Shown piece by piece: positions 1-12,060 of a DNA stretch of 64,000 nt. Within the stretch, counting starts at the first letter, position 1; every line of letters begins with the position of its first letter. Source of the stretch: Archilochus colubris (Eukaryota > Chordata > Aves > Apodiformes > Trochilidae); the NCBI GenBank assembly GCA_023079485.1, contig CM041084.1, forward strand, positions 120,920,467-120,984,466. The letters are read 5' to 3'. The notes below the pieces were generated by a model. The model was not told the DNA's origin. It worked only from the letters and a program-made list of their open reading frames with translations, and did no database searches. The translations under genes were made by a program, and so were the position numbers.

Positions 1-1290
1 TGATGCATTGTGGAGCTGCTGGATTGAAGCATTAGGCAAAAGAGAAGGGTTATTCTGACAGATACAAAGAAGCTTAAACTACTGGTAAATTAGCAGAAGT
101 GAGTAAAGCAACAGCATTAGTATACAACACGCTTTCCCTTAGAAGAGATAACAGAAGTAATCAACTGCAGACTTGTGATTATTCATAGATATTGTGGACA
201 GCAAGAAAGGCATTTTTTCCCTATAATGAATCACATAAAAGGCATGGTTTTCATGCAGAAGTTAATCAAATTTAGCAATATTGATTCAGAAATTATCATT
301 GTTAGAGCCAACTTGCAATCAGTGAAGTAGTGCAGAGATGTCCTAACTCTGCCCAATATTTTACATAATTCTGTGGCTTATTGCAATTTAAATTTACAAT
401 GTTTTTACCTATAGTACATCAATTTTTAATAAATTCATCCTAATATGATATTAAATCAAATCCAGCAAGGGTTTCCATAGAAACAAGTATTTTCTAAATG
501 TGAAGGAAAAGGGGAGGAGACCTGGAGGAAAATGTATAGCATAAACCAAAAAGTAAATGAAATTATCAAGGCCTACATAATCTCTGTTAGAAAGTATAAT
601 ATTCCATGTTTTTGGCCTGGCTTCAGGTGCAGATTCCCTTTAGCTCTCAAGATTATTGTGCTTGGGTAGAATCCTACTGTTATCACTGGGTAATCAGACT
701 AAAATGCAGATCTAGATCTCTTGTCTCCTGGTTTTTTTGGTCAGGAGATTCACCATTGGGTGACTTCTGCTCACTAACAGAAAATTCCTATCCTTTGAGT
801 TACTTGTGTATTATATCTCCAAGAGCTTCACCCAGTTAAAGTACTGTTGTTAGCACTTTCTGGCCAATGTGATGGGAAAATAAGGAACAATAGGTAGCCT
901 GGCCCCTACATCATGTATTTTTAAAACTCGAAGATTTTTGCAACACACTGTTATGCATTTCGTTCTCCTTTCAGGAATGTGGATAGCACAAGCACATAAG
1001 GAGAGTGATCTCCTTTAGCATTGCTCTCTCCTGTGAGTTTTTTGTACTTGGGGCACTCTGTTCTTAAGCAGATATGGGCTGTATGAACATCCAGGTTACT
1101 CACACTTAAAGAAGTGGCTCTATTTAATTCTTTTGCGTATGGGGAAAGGCAAAAGGGCAGCAAAGCAGAATTAACCTCTCCCTGATCCAAGCCTGGGATT
1201 CCACCTTGTTCAGGCATCTGGCACACCAGCTGGGGTCCATCACTCTAGTCAGTGAAGTTATCTGAGTTATTAAAACTAACCTTAAAAATC
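1..1290. other. AT-rich intergenic DNA
   Basis: I see no gene, RNA or recognisable repeat here. Open frames are short and lack any family signature. The stretch ends at the 3' terminal repeat of the CR1 fragment that follows. Confidence 0.6.
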
Positions 1291-1294
1291 ACTT

Positions 1295-1738
1295 CACAGA
1301 ATCACAGAATCATCTGGGTTGGAAAGGACCTCTGAGATCATCAAGTCCAACCCTTAATCCACTACCACTGTGGTTACCAGGCCATGGCACTGAGTGCCAC
1401 ATCAGTCTCTTCTTAAAAACCTCCAGGGATGCAGAATCTACCACCTCCCTGGGCAGCCCATTCCAATGCCTGATCACCCTCTCTGAAAAGAATTTCTTCC
1501 TAATATCTAACCTAAACCTCCCCTGGCAGAGCTTATGTCCATGCCCTCTTGTCTTACTGATAGCTACTTGGAAGAAGAGACCGACCCCCCCCTGGCTGCA
1601 CCCTCCTTTCAGGGAGTTGTAGAGAGTGATGAGGTCTCCCCTGAGCCTCCTCTTCTCCAGCCTGAACACCCCCAGCTCCCTCAACCCTTCCTCACAGGAC
1701 TTGTGCTGGATCCCTTCACAGCCTCCTTGCTCTTCTAT
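1295..1738 (-). mobile_element. CR1 LINE fragment, 5'-truncated (minus strand)
   Basis: Read on the minus strand this is the 3' end of a CR1 retrotransposon. The frame at 1310-1684 gives the C-terminal tail of the CR1 ORF2 protein, with recognisable blocks such as [21 protein letters not shown] and [10 protein letters not shown]. These lie downstream of the reverse-transcriptase catalytic core. The element ends at 1295-1310 in two 8-bp units (CACAGAAT on the plus strand), which is the typical CR1 3' end, followed by the conserved terminal tail near 1311-1350. Homology fades near 1738, so only about 440 bp of the 3' end remains. This is typical of CR1 copies truncated at insertion. The frame is largely intact over 124 residues, suggesting a younger copy than the one at 2640. 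It cannot move by itself. Confidence 0.9.
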
Positions 1739-2639
1739 TCTGTTGTACTTTCATATAAGAAACAAGAATAAGTGAACGATCTTATTTTTTGGGAGTAGTA
1801 GCCATCAATATGTCAAATTTCTTTCAGAAACAGACATAACTGTTGAATATATTTTACTGTGACAAAGCAAAAGAGCTGATGCTCTGTGCAGCTGAGGAGT
1901 CTTGGCTGTTAAACCTAGGTAGGGAATGAAGTACACTTGTCAGATGACAGAAGATACCACTTTCTTTGTGATAGAAACTTATTCCCAGATAAAGCTGTCA
2001 ATTTAGTAGATGTTGAATTGGTGCTGTGATCAAGATGAATGTTTGTTTCCTAATAAAACCTTGTGTTGAGTAAGTAAAGCAGTGGCCTTCACCTCAGGCA
2101 CTTCATTAACTGAACAACCAACTGATAATAGACCGTTGCATCATTATTGCTTAAATAATGATGCTATACTAAGTGAATGTAAAACAGCATTCTTTGGATG
2201 TTGGAATATACTTATGTCTACGAATACCTTAGCACTTATTTGCTATATGCAAAGGTTTGGTTGTTTTCAAACCAGTGTTTTAGGGATATTTCTACTTGCT
2301 GATTTTCTAGTTTCCACTGAATTTTTCACAGTGGATTAAATGCTTATATCACTTGTCAGACTTTGTCTTCTTCTGTCCAACATTCGTAACAATTTGGGTG
2401 ATATGAAGGCCTCGTTTTATTGAATTGCCTTCTCTAGGTTCACCTTATGTATTTTTTTTAATAATTCCTCCTCTTCAGTAAAAGCACTCTAATCTATTCT
2501 AACTTTACTGCAGTACCATGTGGGGAACTACCAAGTAAGCAGGCTAATTAGAACAACAATTGTAAGACTGAAAAAAAATGGCCTAAACAAGAAATAAATA
2601 TGACTTCTGCTGAAAGGAAGTCTGTAATTTTGGAGAATC
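1739..2639. other. AT-rich intergenic DNA
   Basis: This spacer lies between two CR1 insertions. I see no gene or repeat in it. The small open frame at 2082-2339 has no recognisable domain and looks like chance. Confidence 0.55.
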
Positions 2640-3033
2640 ACTGGGGGTGTTCCACAGTGATTGGTCTTAGGATCAGTATTATTTGGTATATTTATTAATG
2701 ACTTTTTTTACAAGTACCATGAGTCTGCTAAAGAATTTTTTCTGATGACAAAAACTTTGCTAGAGTTACCAATACCAAGGAGAACTGGAATATCACACAG
2801 GAAGAATTAGATGACCTTGACGACTGTAGTAATAGAAGCAAGATGAAATTTAATAGTACAAAGTGTAAGGTCATGCACTCAGGGACTATTAACGAGAATT
2901 TCTGCTATAAGCTGGGAACTCATCAGCTGGAAATACTACAGGAGGAGAAAGACTTGAGCTTAATCAGTCCTTCACATGATGATTATCACTACCAGTGTCA
3001 AGCTGCCATGAAAAAGAAAAGTATAATCCTATG
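2640..3033 (+). mobile_element. Old CR1-like LINE, upstream half (reverse transcriptase)
   Basis: The plus strand reads as a heavily decayed CR1-type reverse transcriptase. Near 2645-2705 the codons give a damaged GVPQ-x-VLG...LF-x-IFINDF block, which is the motif just ahead of the catalytic aspartates. After frameshifts, 2843-3010 gives MKFNSTKCKVMHSG, then a YKLG-like block and EEKDL, the order seen in CR1 ORF2. Many stops and shifts show it is long dead. The reading breaks off at 3033 where a minus-strand CR1 begins, and the same polarity resumes after about 3950, so I treat the two parts as one interrupted element. Confidence 0.75.
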
Positions 3034-3950
3034 ATCATAGAATCATAGAATGGTTTGGGTTGGAAGGAACCTTAAAGATCATCTAGTTCTAACTTCCCCT
3101 GTCATGAGCAGGGACAATGCCCATGAGAGCAGGTTGCTCAAAGCTCCATCCAACCTAGCCTTGAACTCTTCCAAAGATGGGGCAGCCACAACCTCCCTGG
3201 GCAACCTGTTCCAGTGCCTTACAACCCTTACATTAAAGAGTTTCTTCCTAATGTCTAACCTAAATCTACCCTCTTTTTGACTAAAATTCTTCCCTGCCCC
3301 TGTGTTATAGGTCCCAGAACTGGACACAGTACTCCAGGTGGGGCCTCACAAGAGCAGAGTAGAGTAGGAGAATCACCTCCCTTGACACATCTTTTGCTGA
3401 AGTCCAGGATATGGTTGGCTTTTGGGGGAGCAAACACATATTGCTGGCTTATGTTGAGCTTCTAATCAACTAATATACACAAGTCCTTCTCATCACTGTT
3501 CTCACTCTATTCTCTTCCCAACCTGTATTTGTGCTTGAGATTGACCCAACCAATGTGCTGGACCTTGCACTTGGCCTTGTTGAACTTCGGGCAATTTGCA
3601 CAGGCTCAGCTTTCAAGCCTGTCATTATCCCTCTGGAGGGCATCTCTTCCATCCAGCATGTTGACAGCACCACAAACCTTGGTGCCAACAGCCAACGTGA
3701 TGGGGGTACACTCAATTCCATTGTCCATGTTGCTGGCAAAGTTGTTAAACAGCACTGGTCCTAATACTGACCCTTGAGGAACACCACTCATCACTCCATT
3801 TGGATATCAAGCTGTTGACCACAGCTCCTTGACTGTGACCATCCAGACAATTCCTTATACACTGAGTGATCCATACATGTGCTAGACCATGTGTCTCCAA
3901 TTTAGAGACAAGGATGTGGGACAGGAGTAAACGCTTTGCTCAAGGATAGT
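3034..3950 (-). mobile_element. CR1 LINE fragment inserted into an older LINE (minus strand)
   Basis: This is a minus-strand CR1. Its 3' end is at 3034-3051, in units of the ATCATAGA type, followed by the standard CR1 tail. The frame at 3079-3327 carries [10 protein letters not shown] and HWNRLPREVV from the ORF2 C-terminus. Farther out, 3310-3830 is reverse-transcriptase sequence, read on the minus strand as [14 protein letters not shown] near 3745-3790 and an [13 protein letters not shown] block near 3310-3350. The FW block runs almost directly into GRFRLDI, so the roughly 100-150 residues normally between them are missing. This is an internal deletion relative to a standard CR1. Homology ends around 3950. 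The copy interrupts the plus-strand element on both sides. Confidence 0.88.
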
Positions 3951-4160
3951 TTCTAGTACGTGTAGAGAGTATCACTTGTGCAAAGTCTTGGCAAGACTTC
4001 CTCTGGAATAGTGTATACAATTCTGTTGCAAGACAGTTGCATTCAAACAAGAAGTGCTTCAGAGGAACAGAAAAGAGATTTTAAGAATCTCAGGTGACAC
4101 CTTAACTTCCTTAGCTTAGAAAAATAGAAGCTGAGAGATTACAGGTGCACATTACAAACG
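3951..4160 (+). mobile_element. Old CR1-like LINE, downstream half
   Basis: After the minus-strand insertion, plus-strand LINE polarity returns. Sequence around 4000-4030 is a degraded equivalent of the [10 protein letters not shown] block. At 4109-4140 there is a decayed version of the [10 protein letters not shown] block. This is the order expected after the reverse-transcriptase section at 2640-3033. The match is weak because of age, and the 3' boundary near 4160 is approximate. Confidence 0.55.
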
Positions 4161-7090
4161 CACTACACACCAGGAGGTGAGCCTTTTAAGATAAAGAAGA
4201 ATGAAAACTAAATAAAAAATTAATTGATGTGGAAATTTGTAGAATGCTTATAAATATGATGAGTGTAAAGTTCTGCAACAACACTGATGAGAACTAAAAC
4301 CAATATACATTTGACATCAAGTTCAAAAAGTTTACAAAGTTTACATGTTGAAATTTTTTCCTTTCCTACTGTTGTCTTATGTGGTTATTGCCAGAAATAT
4401 TTGCTGTTAACACCTCCCTTTAAATTGAAATGAACATATTTGGATATCTCAAAATCATTACCAGTCCCATTGTGCTCTATTAAATGAGTCAATTTTTTTA
4501 TACTGGTCTTTGAGAATGATTGATGCTGAAAGCCACATTCATTTAGTACACTGCAGTATACAACTCTTTTCAGCCAACAGAAAAGCACTTTAGTAGATTC
4601 ATAAGTAAACTTTTTAGGTTATTTCATGTGTATAGATGTTGTGAATAAGACATCAGTAATAGTAACTAAATGCTTTCAATCAAAATTTGTTAAAAGTACT
4701 GAAGAAATAAAAACCAAGATAATATGGAAAATTCTCTAATATTTGCATTTTGGTAGCTGTGTACCAAAGAGGACAAATAGTGGTGAACCTATGCAAAGCA
4801 CCATTTGAAGTTGGGCAGAAACCACAAAGAGAATTTCACTTTTAGATTATGATGAGATTACCCTATAATAATTCTCTGTCTTTCTAACTGTGCGTGAATG
4901 AATGAAGAAGCGATGTCTTTGAAAATTCTTTGCTGAGTGGACTCAGTTTAAGGCAAGAAGCCTTAATAGGCAAGAAAACAGCGGCATAAAGTTGCTTTAG
5001 GAATGCTCAGATAGCCTAATTTATTTAAGTCATATGTATTTCCTCAATTTGGCTTTGAAAAAATAGCAGCCTGATAGTTTGATACCTAGGATGAAGAGAA
5101 GACTTCATTGCCACAGAAAAGATCTGGGTTTGGAAGCTTCACAGAATTATTGTTCCTGGGACAGTGCCTCATGTTATGCCAAAATGAAGCATTCAAACCA
5201 GTGGCATTCAGAATTTTTCAGTGCTATTATGTGAACATTCTTTGTGCTTATTACTACAGGAATAGGGAGAGTGTTGAAAGGCAAGTAAGCCAACAAAAGG
5301 GAAAATAAATGTAAAAGCAGAACTACATTGCAATCCAGCACAAAGGAATAATGAAAATTAAAAGGTGTTTCTCTGAAGGGGAAGAGTCCACAAGAACATC
5401 CTTTCTTTGGAAATGGCAGATGAGATATGAAATACACTCCGTATAAGGACATATTTTCAAAATCACACCTTTTCTTTAAGTCCTCAATCAACCATTAAAC
5501 CATCCAGTACATGAAGATATTTTATATTTACTTATGAGAAAAAATGAAGTAAGGAAAACATGTAGAAAACAACACAGTGTAATGATTTCAAGGAAACCAT
5601 GGGAAATGTGCAGAGGTCCATTTAACACAATTTGTCTTTTTGCAGTACACATACAGTATGGACTTCCCAATGAAGCATGTTATTTTTAAGCAGTTGCTGT
5701 GTTTTTCTTAGTGAGAAATACACTTTTCCCACCTGAATTCCTAAATTGAGGTAGGATGCTCCTTTTTCTTCATGGTTCATTTTAATAATTGTTGGGGGGT
5801 TTTAGGAAAATATAATAGAATAATTTCATTCTGTGTTGCTTCTGTTGTCCTGTATTTTCTGATTCTATTGAACTGTGTATTTTAAATCAGGAGAAGTGAA
5901 ATTATATATAGCAAGCAATTAAGAACTAGAAATTTCAAGCTGTCATGGTAGATTATAGAAGAAATTGAATCTTAGTTGAATCTTACCAGTATATAATGTC
6001 ATTCTCTGTAGTCCATCTGCTTATAATCCACTGTAAAAAATAAATAAAGACCTTGGGCAATTTTTTCTCTTCTTTAGTCTGTCACCTCTTTTCTAGGGAT
6101 TGCAGTGTCAGGAATACAGTAGGTGGTATACAAACATGAACATCCATTCCTACATTTTCACTTTTAGAAGGGGGCAAATTATTGTTGTCTCTACATGAGG
6201 TAAATTGCTGGGACCCTGTAGGGCTATGCCAACCATCTCAGTCACTGAACATTTAAAAGCAGCATCGTGAGTTCTGGAAGGCTCAGGAAGTAGTATTTTT
6301 TCAAAAACTTGGCTGTCTGAACATAACAAAGCTTGCAAAATGAAAAAATTATTATGATAGAGGTGTTAAATATTTCAGAACATACTTGCAGCCAACATGT
6401 TGGGTGCAGCTGCTACTGAATGCTTGGAGACAAAAATAAAAGTGTCAGCATCTATGTGGCAAAATAAGCAGTGGGTACAGTGTTTCCAGAAGATACTAGG
6501 ACTTCTGTTGTTAATCACAGGAAGAAAAATTCTGAGTACTGGTTTGTATAAACCAAACTGGATTAGTAAACCCCACAAAGAAAGGCCAGCATAAAGCAAA
6601 ATAATTGTGAGGATAAAACCAAGATAAGCACCTAAGTAGATAGATGGACTAAACATAACAGATTCTGAAGAGCTGAGATGACTGCTTGGCTCAGTGGCTA
6701 TCATGTAAGAGCTGTGCAGAAGGGTCATATACAGTATGGCACCAAAATAAGAGAGTATATATGGGAACAGGATTGTTACCGTTAAAATGGATAAATGAAC
6801 CCAAACCAAGCACCGAGAAAAAAGCCACCCCAAAGCTCTTATACCAAAAGCCTCCTGAAATGCCCACTGCTGACTACAGCAGCCCTGTGTCAGGACTGGA
6901 ACTGGTCAAACTGGCAGAAATCAGTCAAGTGGAAGCACTCTGCAGCCAGTGACAAAAGCAGCAATGGAGTTAAGGCTTAAAGTCTGCTGTGTTGTGTCCT
7001 GCTTACAACAGGGCAAAACAACAGCAATGCTTGGGAGCATAGAAAGTTAAGAGACTATCCACTAAAATTTGAGAAGTATGGTAAGACTCC
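4161..7090. other. AT-rich intergenic DNA
   Basis: No gene or clear repeat is visible. The only feature above background is a minus-strand open frame of 152 codons at 6375-6833, predicted to be hydrophobic; I do not recognise it and treat it under the findings rather than as a gene. Confidence 0.5.
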
Positions 7091-7093
7091 TCT

Positions 7094-7111
7094 AAAAAAA
7101 AAAAAAAAAAA
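7094..7111. repeat. A-tract (18 A)
   Basis: An uninterrupted run of 18 adenines. There is no LINE or SINE body upstream that I can recognise, so it is a simple mononucleotide repeat. Confidence 0.9.
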
Positions 7112-7324
7112 TTGACAACAAACATAGCTACACTGCTGGAGAAAGCAAACCTAAATAAAAAAAAGATTGTGAGAGAAAGAAAATTAAGGAAAACTCAACT
7201 GTGAAACAGGATGTGCCAAGACTTTTTTCTGAGAGAAGTGTGATTTGGCAAAGAAAGCACAAGGCAAAAAGAGCACTCAGTACACAGACCACGGTTCAAA
7301 AGTACCAAAAAAGGAGACTTGAAG

Positions 7325-7364
<40 letters not shown>

Positions 7365-7372
7365 ACACACAC
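7325..7372. repeat. Compound AT / GTAT / AC microsatellite
   Basis: Fourteen AT units are followed by three GTAT-type units and a short AC run. This is a compound short tandem repeat, likely to vary in length between individuals. Confidence 0.95.
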
Positions 7373-7975
7373 AGAAAAATCAGTACCCACTACTTCTAAG
7401 GACAGAGATGCCTATGGTCTGGGTTGACAGAAATTCAGTTTATTCACATCCTGGCTCTTAACAGGCAATAATCACATCATTTCTAAAAGCAGTAGAAATA
7501 TTAGTGACTGTGACCAGAAGCTCTAATCTCACTCTGACTTCATGGTTTCCTGAGACTTAATTTAAAGATAATAGTGGTGAAAACAGTTTGAAAATTTTAA
7601 CTTTTTTTGTAATATTAGTTTTGGAAAGTTTGTGATGTTCGTTGTGTTGACATCTTCACATGAAATTAATGAACATATTACCACTGCTTTAAAAAAATCA
7701 AAATTAATACATCTTCTACCAGCTGCTAAAGTCACCAATGGAAAATATGATGTTTGTGTTTCTTTGCAGTGGTTTACAGTGATTACTCTAAAGTACAACA
7801 TTAATTTGGTGGCATTGTATAATAAAATTGTGCCTACAGTTGGTTTTCACGATAGTCTGAGAAAATATCCATGCAACACTGCAGACCAGTTCATCCTACA
7901 TAACCTTTACAAATGTCTTCTGGCAAAAGTGGAAATGTTTTTATACAAAAGCTATTGGATTTGGTTTATATGAAG

Positions 7976-8100
7976 ATAGCTGTGATCCAGTGGCTAGGAT
8001 AGAGTTCTAAATTTGGAAAAGCTTATTTTTCTCTCTCATTCTGGTACTATCCTGTTATATGACTTTAACTAAGACATGTAAATCTACTTTTTAAAGTTAT
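7976..8100 (+). repeat. Possible MIR-like SINE remnant
   Basis: A degraded series resembles the amniote MIR/SINE core in order: an ATCCAGTGGCTAGGATAG-type head near 7985, then a TATGACTTTAACTAAGACA segment near 8058 resembling the GTGACCTTGGGCAAGTCA core. Identity by eye is low and the 3' end is undefined. It could be coincidence in AT-rich DNA. Confidence 0.3.
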
Positions 8101-11100
8101 ATGGTATGCAATTCAAAATGCCTACTGGGAATTTTTCAGCAGGACAAAAAGAAAAAAAATAATAAAAAAGGAGCCATCAGAAATGAACATATCTGAAAAT
8201 TTCATTAGTGTCTCACAATTGTTTTTGATTCCAAATAGGTATTATGATGACTTTGTCTTTATAACTGAAGCTCTGGAGTATGATAAATGCAATATGTAAG
8301 TTCTCAAAATTATTAATTTTCACTATGCCCTTTTTTTAGAAAAATAGATTTTATTCCTTTTCATTTGTTCACAATCTGGTTCTAAACACTAGTACAATTT
8401 ATAATGTAAAATTCATGATACAAGTTCCAGTTTAGAAAATATATCTCTATACTAAGTGAATTGAACTATTACAATAAGCAACTTATTGACACACTGTGGT
8501 TCATCTTTTACCAAATAGTAGTCATGTTATCTGCAAAAGAAAGTAATTTCAGTACACCATTTAAAAATATATATAGGAACATATCAGTAGCTGAAATGAC
8601 AGATCTTTAAAACCTATTAACATTTTACTAAGTTTGACCTTATAAAAAAAGAATTTGGGAACTTTCTAAGATTCTAGCTGTTATTTCTTATGTATGGTAA
8701 CAAGCATCACTAAGGTTGCTGTGGTAACTTGTCAGGTTTTCCTTAATAGCCAGATAAAGCTTTCATTAATGGCCAGCACGAATTAGACCTTCCCGTGGGC
8801 AACTTGAACCCAAGTACAGACTTTTATTAAAGGTTTTTTAATTGAATGAACAATTTTAATTTTTTAAAGAATAGTTGCTTTTCTTCACATTGTTTCCAGC
8901 ATTTATCTTCTTTGATCCTGAGGTGTTACTTAAGGGCATAATTAGTAAACATCCAGGGCTAATGCGCAAATATTGGATTCAAAGCCATGATTATATTTTC
9001 CTTTTTATCTAACTTTTGATTTTGCTTTCATAATCATGAAGACTGTGAGAGATATTTTAATCTTGACCTTTTTCAGAAAATCATATGTTTTAGCAAAAAA
9101 ACCTGCAGGAATGTTAGTAAAAACTCATAACTCTCCTCTATAGTACATGACTAGGATTGTGTTCAGCACTGTCATTATGATGGTAATAAATTAATTTGTG
9201 AAGTGTCTGAAGCTGATGGGTAAGATCTGTTTCTGCTTTCAACAGCAATACCTTATGTTAGCATCCTTTCTGATCCCAGCAAACAGTCTACAATACAGTA
9301 TCTGGGAATCAGCAGGAGGGAAAATATGTCAGGAAAAGGAGTATTTAATAAATAAATGACCCACACTATCTCCCTTATATTTCGAGGTGCTTTCAGGACT
9401 ATCAGAATAAAGTCTATTCATCATTATATTTGCATTTCAAACAACAGTACTCACCAATAAAGTTATCATTGAATACAGTAATAGCAAAAATAGAAAATAT
9501 TTCTCTTATGCTTGTCTAGTCAAAGTGCTGTGAAAACTTCAGCTGCACCAACTGGTTCTCAGAACCACTGATAAACCAACACGTACATACTGGGTTTGAT
9601 AAAGATGAAACAAAGGCAAAGTTGAAGTAGTCAGGGGACTATTTCATGTGAGTGTTGGAGACAGCAGAAGTTCAAAGCAGTTGATAGTATATTAAGCTCA
9701 TTAAACTATGGAAGAATACAAAATTATTGCTGAACTTGACAAGAAATTACAGCATTTCTGGAGTCAAAAAAACCATCCTAGTTTCATTTAGTAAGTTCTC
9801 AGAAGCTGACTATCTGTTAAGTGAGAGAAAAAATTATAATTTTTTTTTATTTTTTTTTTTTTGCTACTCAGGAAAAAAAAAAGTTCTGTGACAGAGGTTT
9901 AATGGCCAGGTCATATCTCAACTGTGACTTAAAATAAATTACATGTGATTGAGCAGAAGTTTTCACAGAAATTTCTGTGCAATAAAATACAGTATATTGT
10001 TCTTATTAATTACTAAAAGAGCTGGAGCACTAATAATAATTCTATTATTATTATAGTAATGATAATTCTAATAGTCTTAAAATAAGTATTCTTATTTTTT
10101 TTCAAGCAGTTTTTAGCCTATAACAGCATTTATTACAACTTCTGTGGGGACAGTACATGGGCTGGTACTGGTGGACCTTAATCCTTACCAATTTCTTTAC
10201 ATTCAATGACAAGTCCTCTGAGCAAAAATGAAGGCAGTAAAATAAATTTCCCAAGGGTTGATACTTAAAGTCTTATATCTTACTGGAAACATGTTTATTA
10301 TCTTTTCCAGCTTGTCTTATAGCATAAATTTAAGGAACAAAATTCCATACTTCTTTCTAGTAAGTAAGAAGACAGATTTTCTGAAAGGGATTCAACTAGA
10401 GAGGTTTCCTAGGGATCAGTAAAGTGTGAGGAAATTCACAACTTCTTAAGAGTTATCTGTGAGTGGTGTGTAAAAGCAGAAGGCACCCTGGCATGAAAGG
10501 GAAGCTAAAAAGGGAAGGAAGAAGAAGAAGGGAAGGAATTGGGATATTCAACAAATTCAGAGAATATTTGGAACATCTTGAAAGTCTCCATGTGCCACTT
10601 GGAGTCTCAGAAGAACATCCATGTATTCTGCTACATTATCTGCACGTTCTCTTGCTTACATAACTTTCTATTAAGTCAGTGGATTTCTAAATATTGACAT
10701 AGAAATACATATATATATATATATATATATAATTCAAAGGTAAATCATAGCCTTTGTTTTCAAAGTGCTTGGGCATAATATCATAAATATTGTTTATAGC
10801 ATTATTTCTTTGAAAGTCATTTCATCAGCTTCTGCCTATTCTTACTGTAGCTTATTCAAGTCCAATCTCTCCTTGAAATCTTATTTTAAAATAATGTTTA
10901 TATTAATGGCATATTAACAGACTGTCATTTAAAATAAGTTTAAATTATTGGAAAGTAAGATTGAAAAGTAAGACCAAGTTTAAACCATTGCTGTGAAAAA
11001 TATTTTGTTTATTGCATTTCTTGTGGCTATTCAAATTAAAAACTCTATAGCTACAGGGTAAATTGCAAATACAGTAGTCTGTTTTATCATTATGATGAAA

Positions 11101-11330
11101 ATCATACCAGAATTTGCAACATAAATTAAAATTGCTCTGTGATTTTTGACTTCTGATGCAGAGGTTGCTTTCACAGATGCTTCTTCAAAGCTCTATACTA
11201 CATTAAATGCATGTGATGTTTAAGTGATATGTTTCCACTAGACCTTCATAATTTTGTTCAGGGTTTCAGAAACCAGACACACAATCTTCAGTACACTAAG
11301 GAAACTGCTCAATATGCAGAGGTTTGATCC
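8101..11330. other. AT-rich intergenic DNA
   Basis: No gene is visible. T-rich and A-rich patches lie near 9839-9882, and there is an AATAAT/ATTATT-rich patch near 10030-10075. The AT microsatellite at 10709-10730 is listed separately. Confidence 0.5.
10709..10730. repeat. (AT)11 microsatellite
   Basis: Eleven uninterrupted AT dinucleotides. Confidence 0.93.
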
Positions 11331-11332
11331 AC

Positions 11333-11390
11333 ATGATTCCTATTAATTTTAATGGGAGCTACATGGATAAATCTGTGTCCTAAAATTCAT
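11333..11390. repeat. Ancient dispersed repeat fragment
   Basis: Contains CCTATTAATTTTAATGGGAG followed by CTACATGGATAAATCTG. This resembles a common archosaur/turtle dispersed sequence whose core reads roughly CCCATTGACTTCAATGGGAG. Similar pieces occur near 12.0, 15.1, 25.0 and 53.85 kb in this window. The assignment is by eye only. Confidence 0.4.
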
Positions 11391-11995
11391 GAGAAGTTAA
11401 TGTCAATAGAATTCACTGATTCAAACTTTGCTCTCTGAACCTTTGTGCTTGGCTACCTTCTTCTTTGTAAAGGTTCTGAGGGGAAGGAGAGGATGGAATA
11501 GTATAATGTGATTAAAACAAAGGCATTTAGAGTTTACAAGGTCTATGATATGTATTCGAAGGTAGAAAGTAATTAAACAATACCAAATGCGGGAAAAGAA
11601 TTTTTGAAATTATATTCTCCTTAAAATCTCATTTGAAAGAATAACGTCTTTAATCATAGTATATTTTGCACACAATACATAATTGCATTTTTAAAATCAG
11701 GTAAAAATTACAAATTGATGTTAAAGTCTGGGACTTCAGTGATCTGTATCAAATGGATGCTCATTAATCCAATAAACAACATAAAAATATTCAGAGATTG
11801 TACTTAGAGTTTAATTTACATGTATAAATACAGTTGCTGGATTTCTGTAAATTGCAAACTGAAGTGGATTCAAGCTGAACCCATTTGATATGCCTAAAAA
11901 AGTCTGGGGGAAGAAAACTAAAACAAAGAAAAGCTCAGAAACATAATTAGGTCATATGAAAAGAAACAGCTAAGCTCTAGCAGTCCAGTTCCTGC

Positions 11996-12052
11996 CACCA
12001 TTACCTCCACAGAAATCAGTGGAACTGAACTTGAGTATGAGTAAAAGTAACA
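11996..12052. repeat. Ancient dispersed repeat fragment
   Basis: An AGAAATCAGTGGAACTGAAC stretch followed by TGAGTATGAGTAAAAGTAA resembles the same dispersed family as at 11.33 kb, in its ACTGAAGTCAATGGGA and CTGAGTAAGGACT parts. The copy is strongly decayed. Confidence 0.35.
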
Positions 12053-12060
12053 TATAGTAT

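Noticed and set aside
1535..1771. Plus-strand frame overlapping the first CR1
   Set aside because: It is the antisense shadow of the CR1 ORF2 C-terminus.
3470..3794. Several short frames on both strands within the nested CR1
   Set aside because: They are fragments or antisense shadows of CR1 reverse transcriptase, not host genes.
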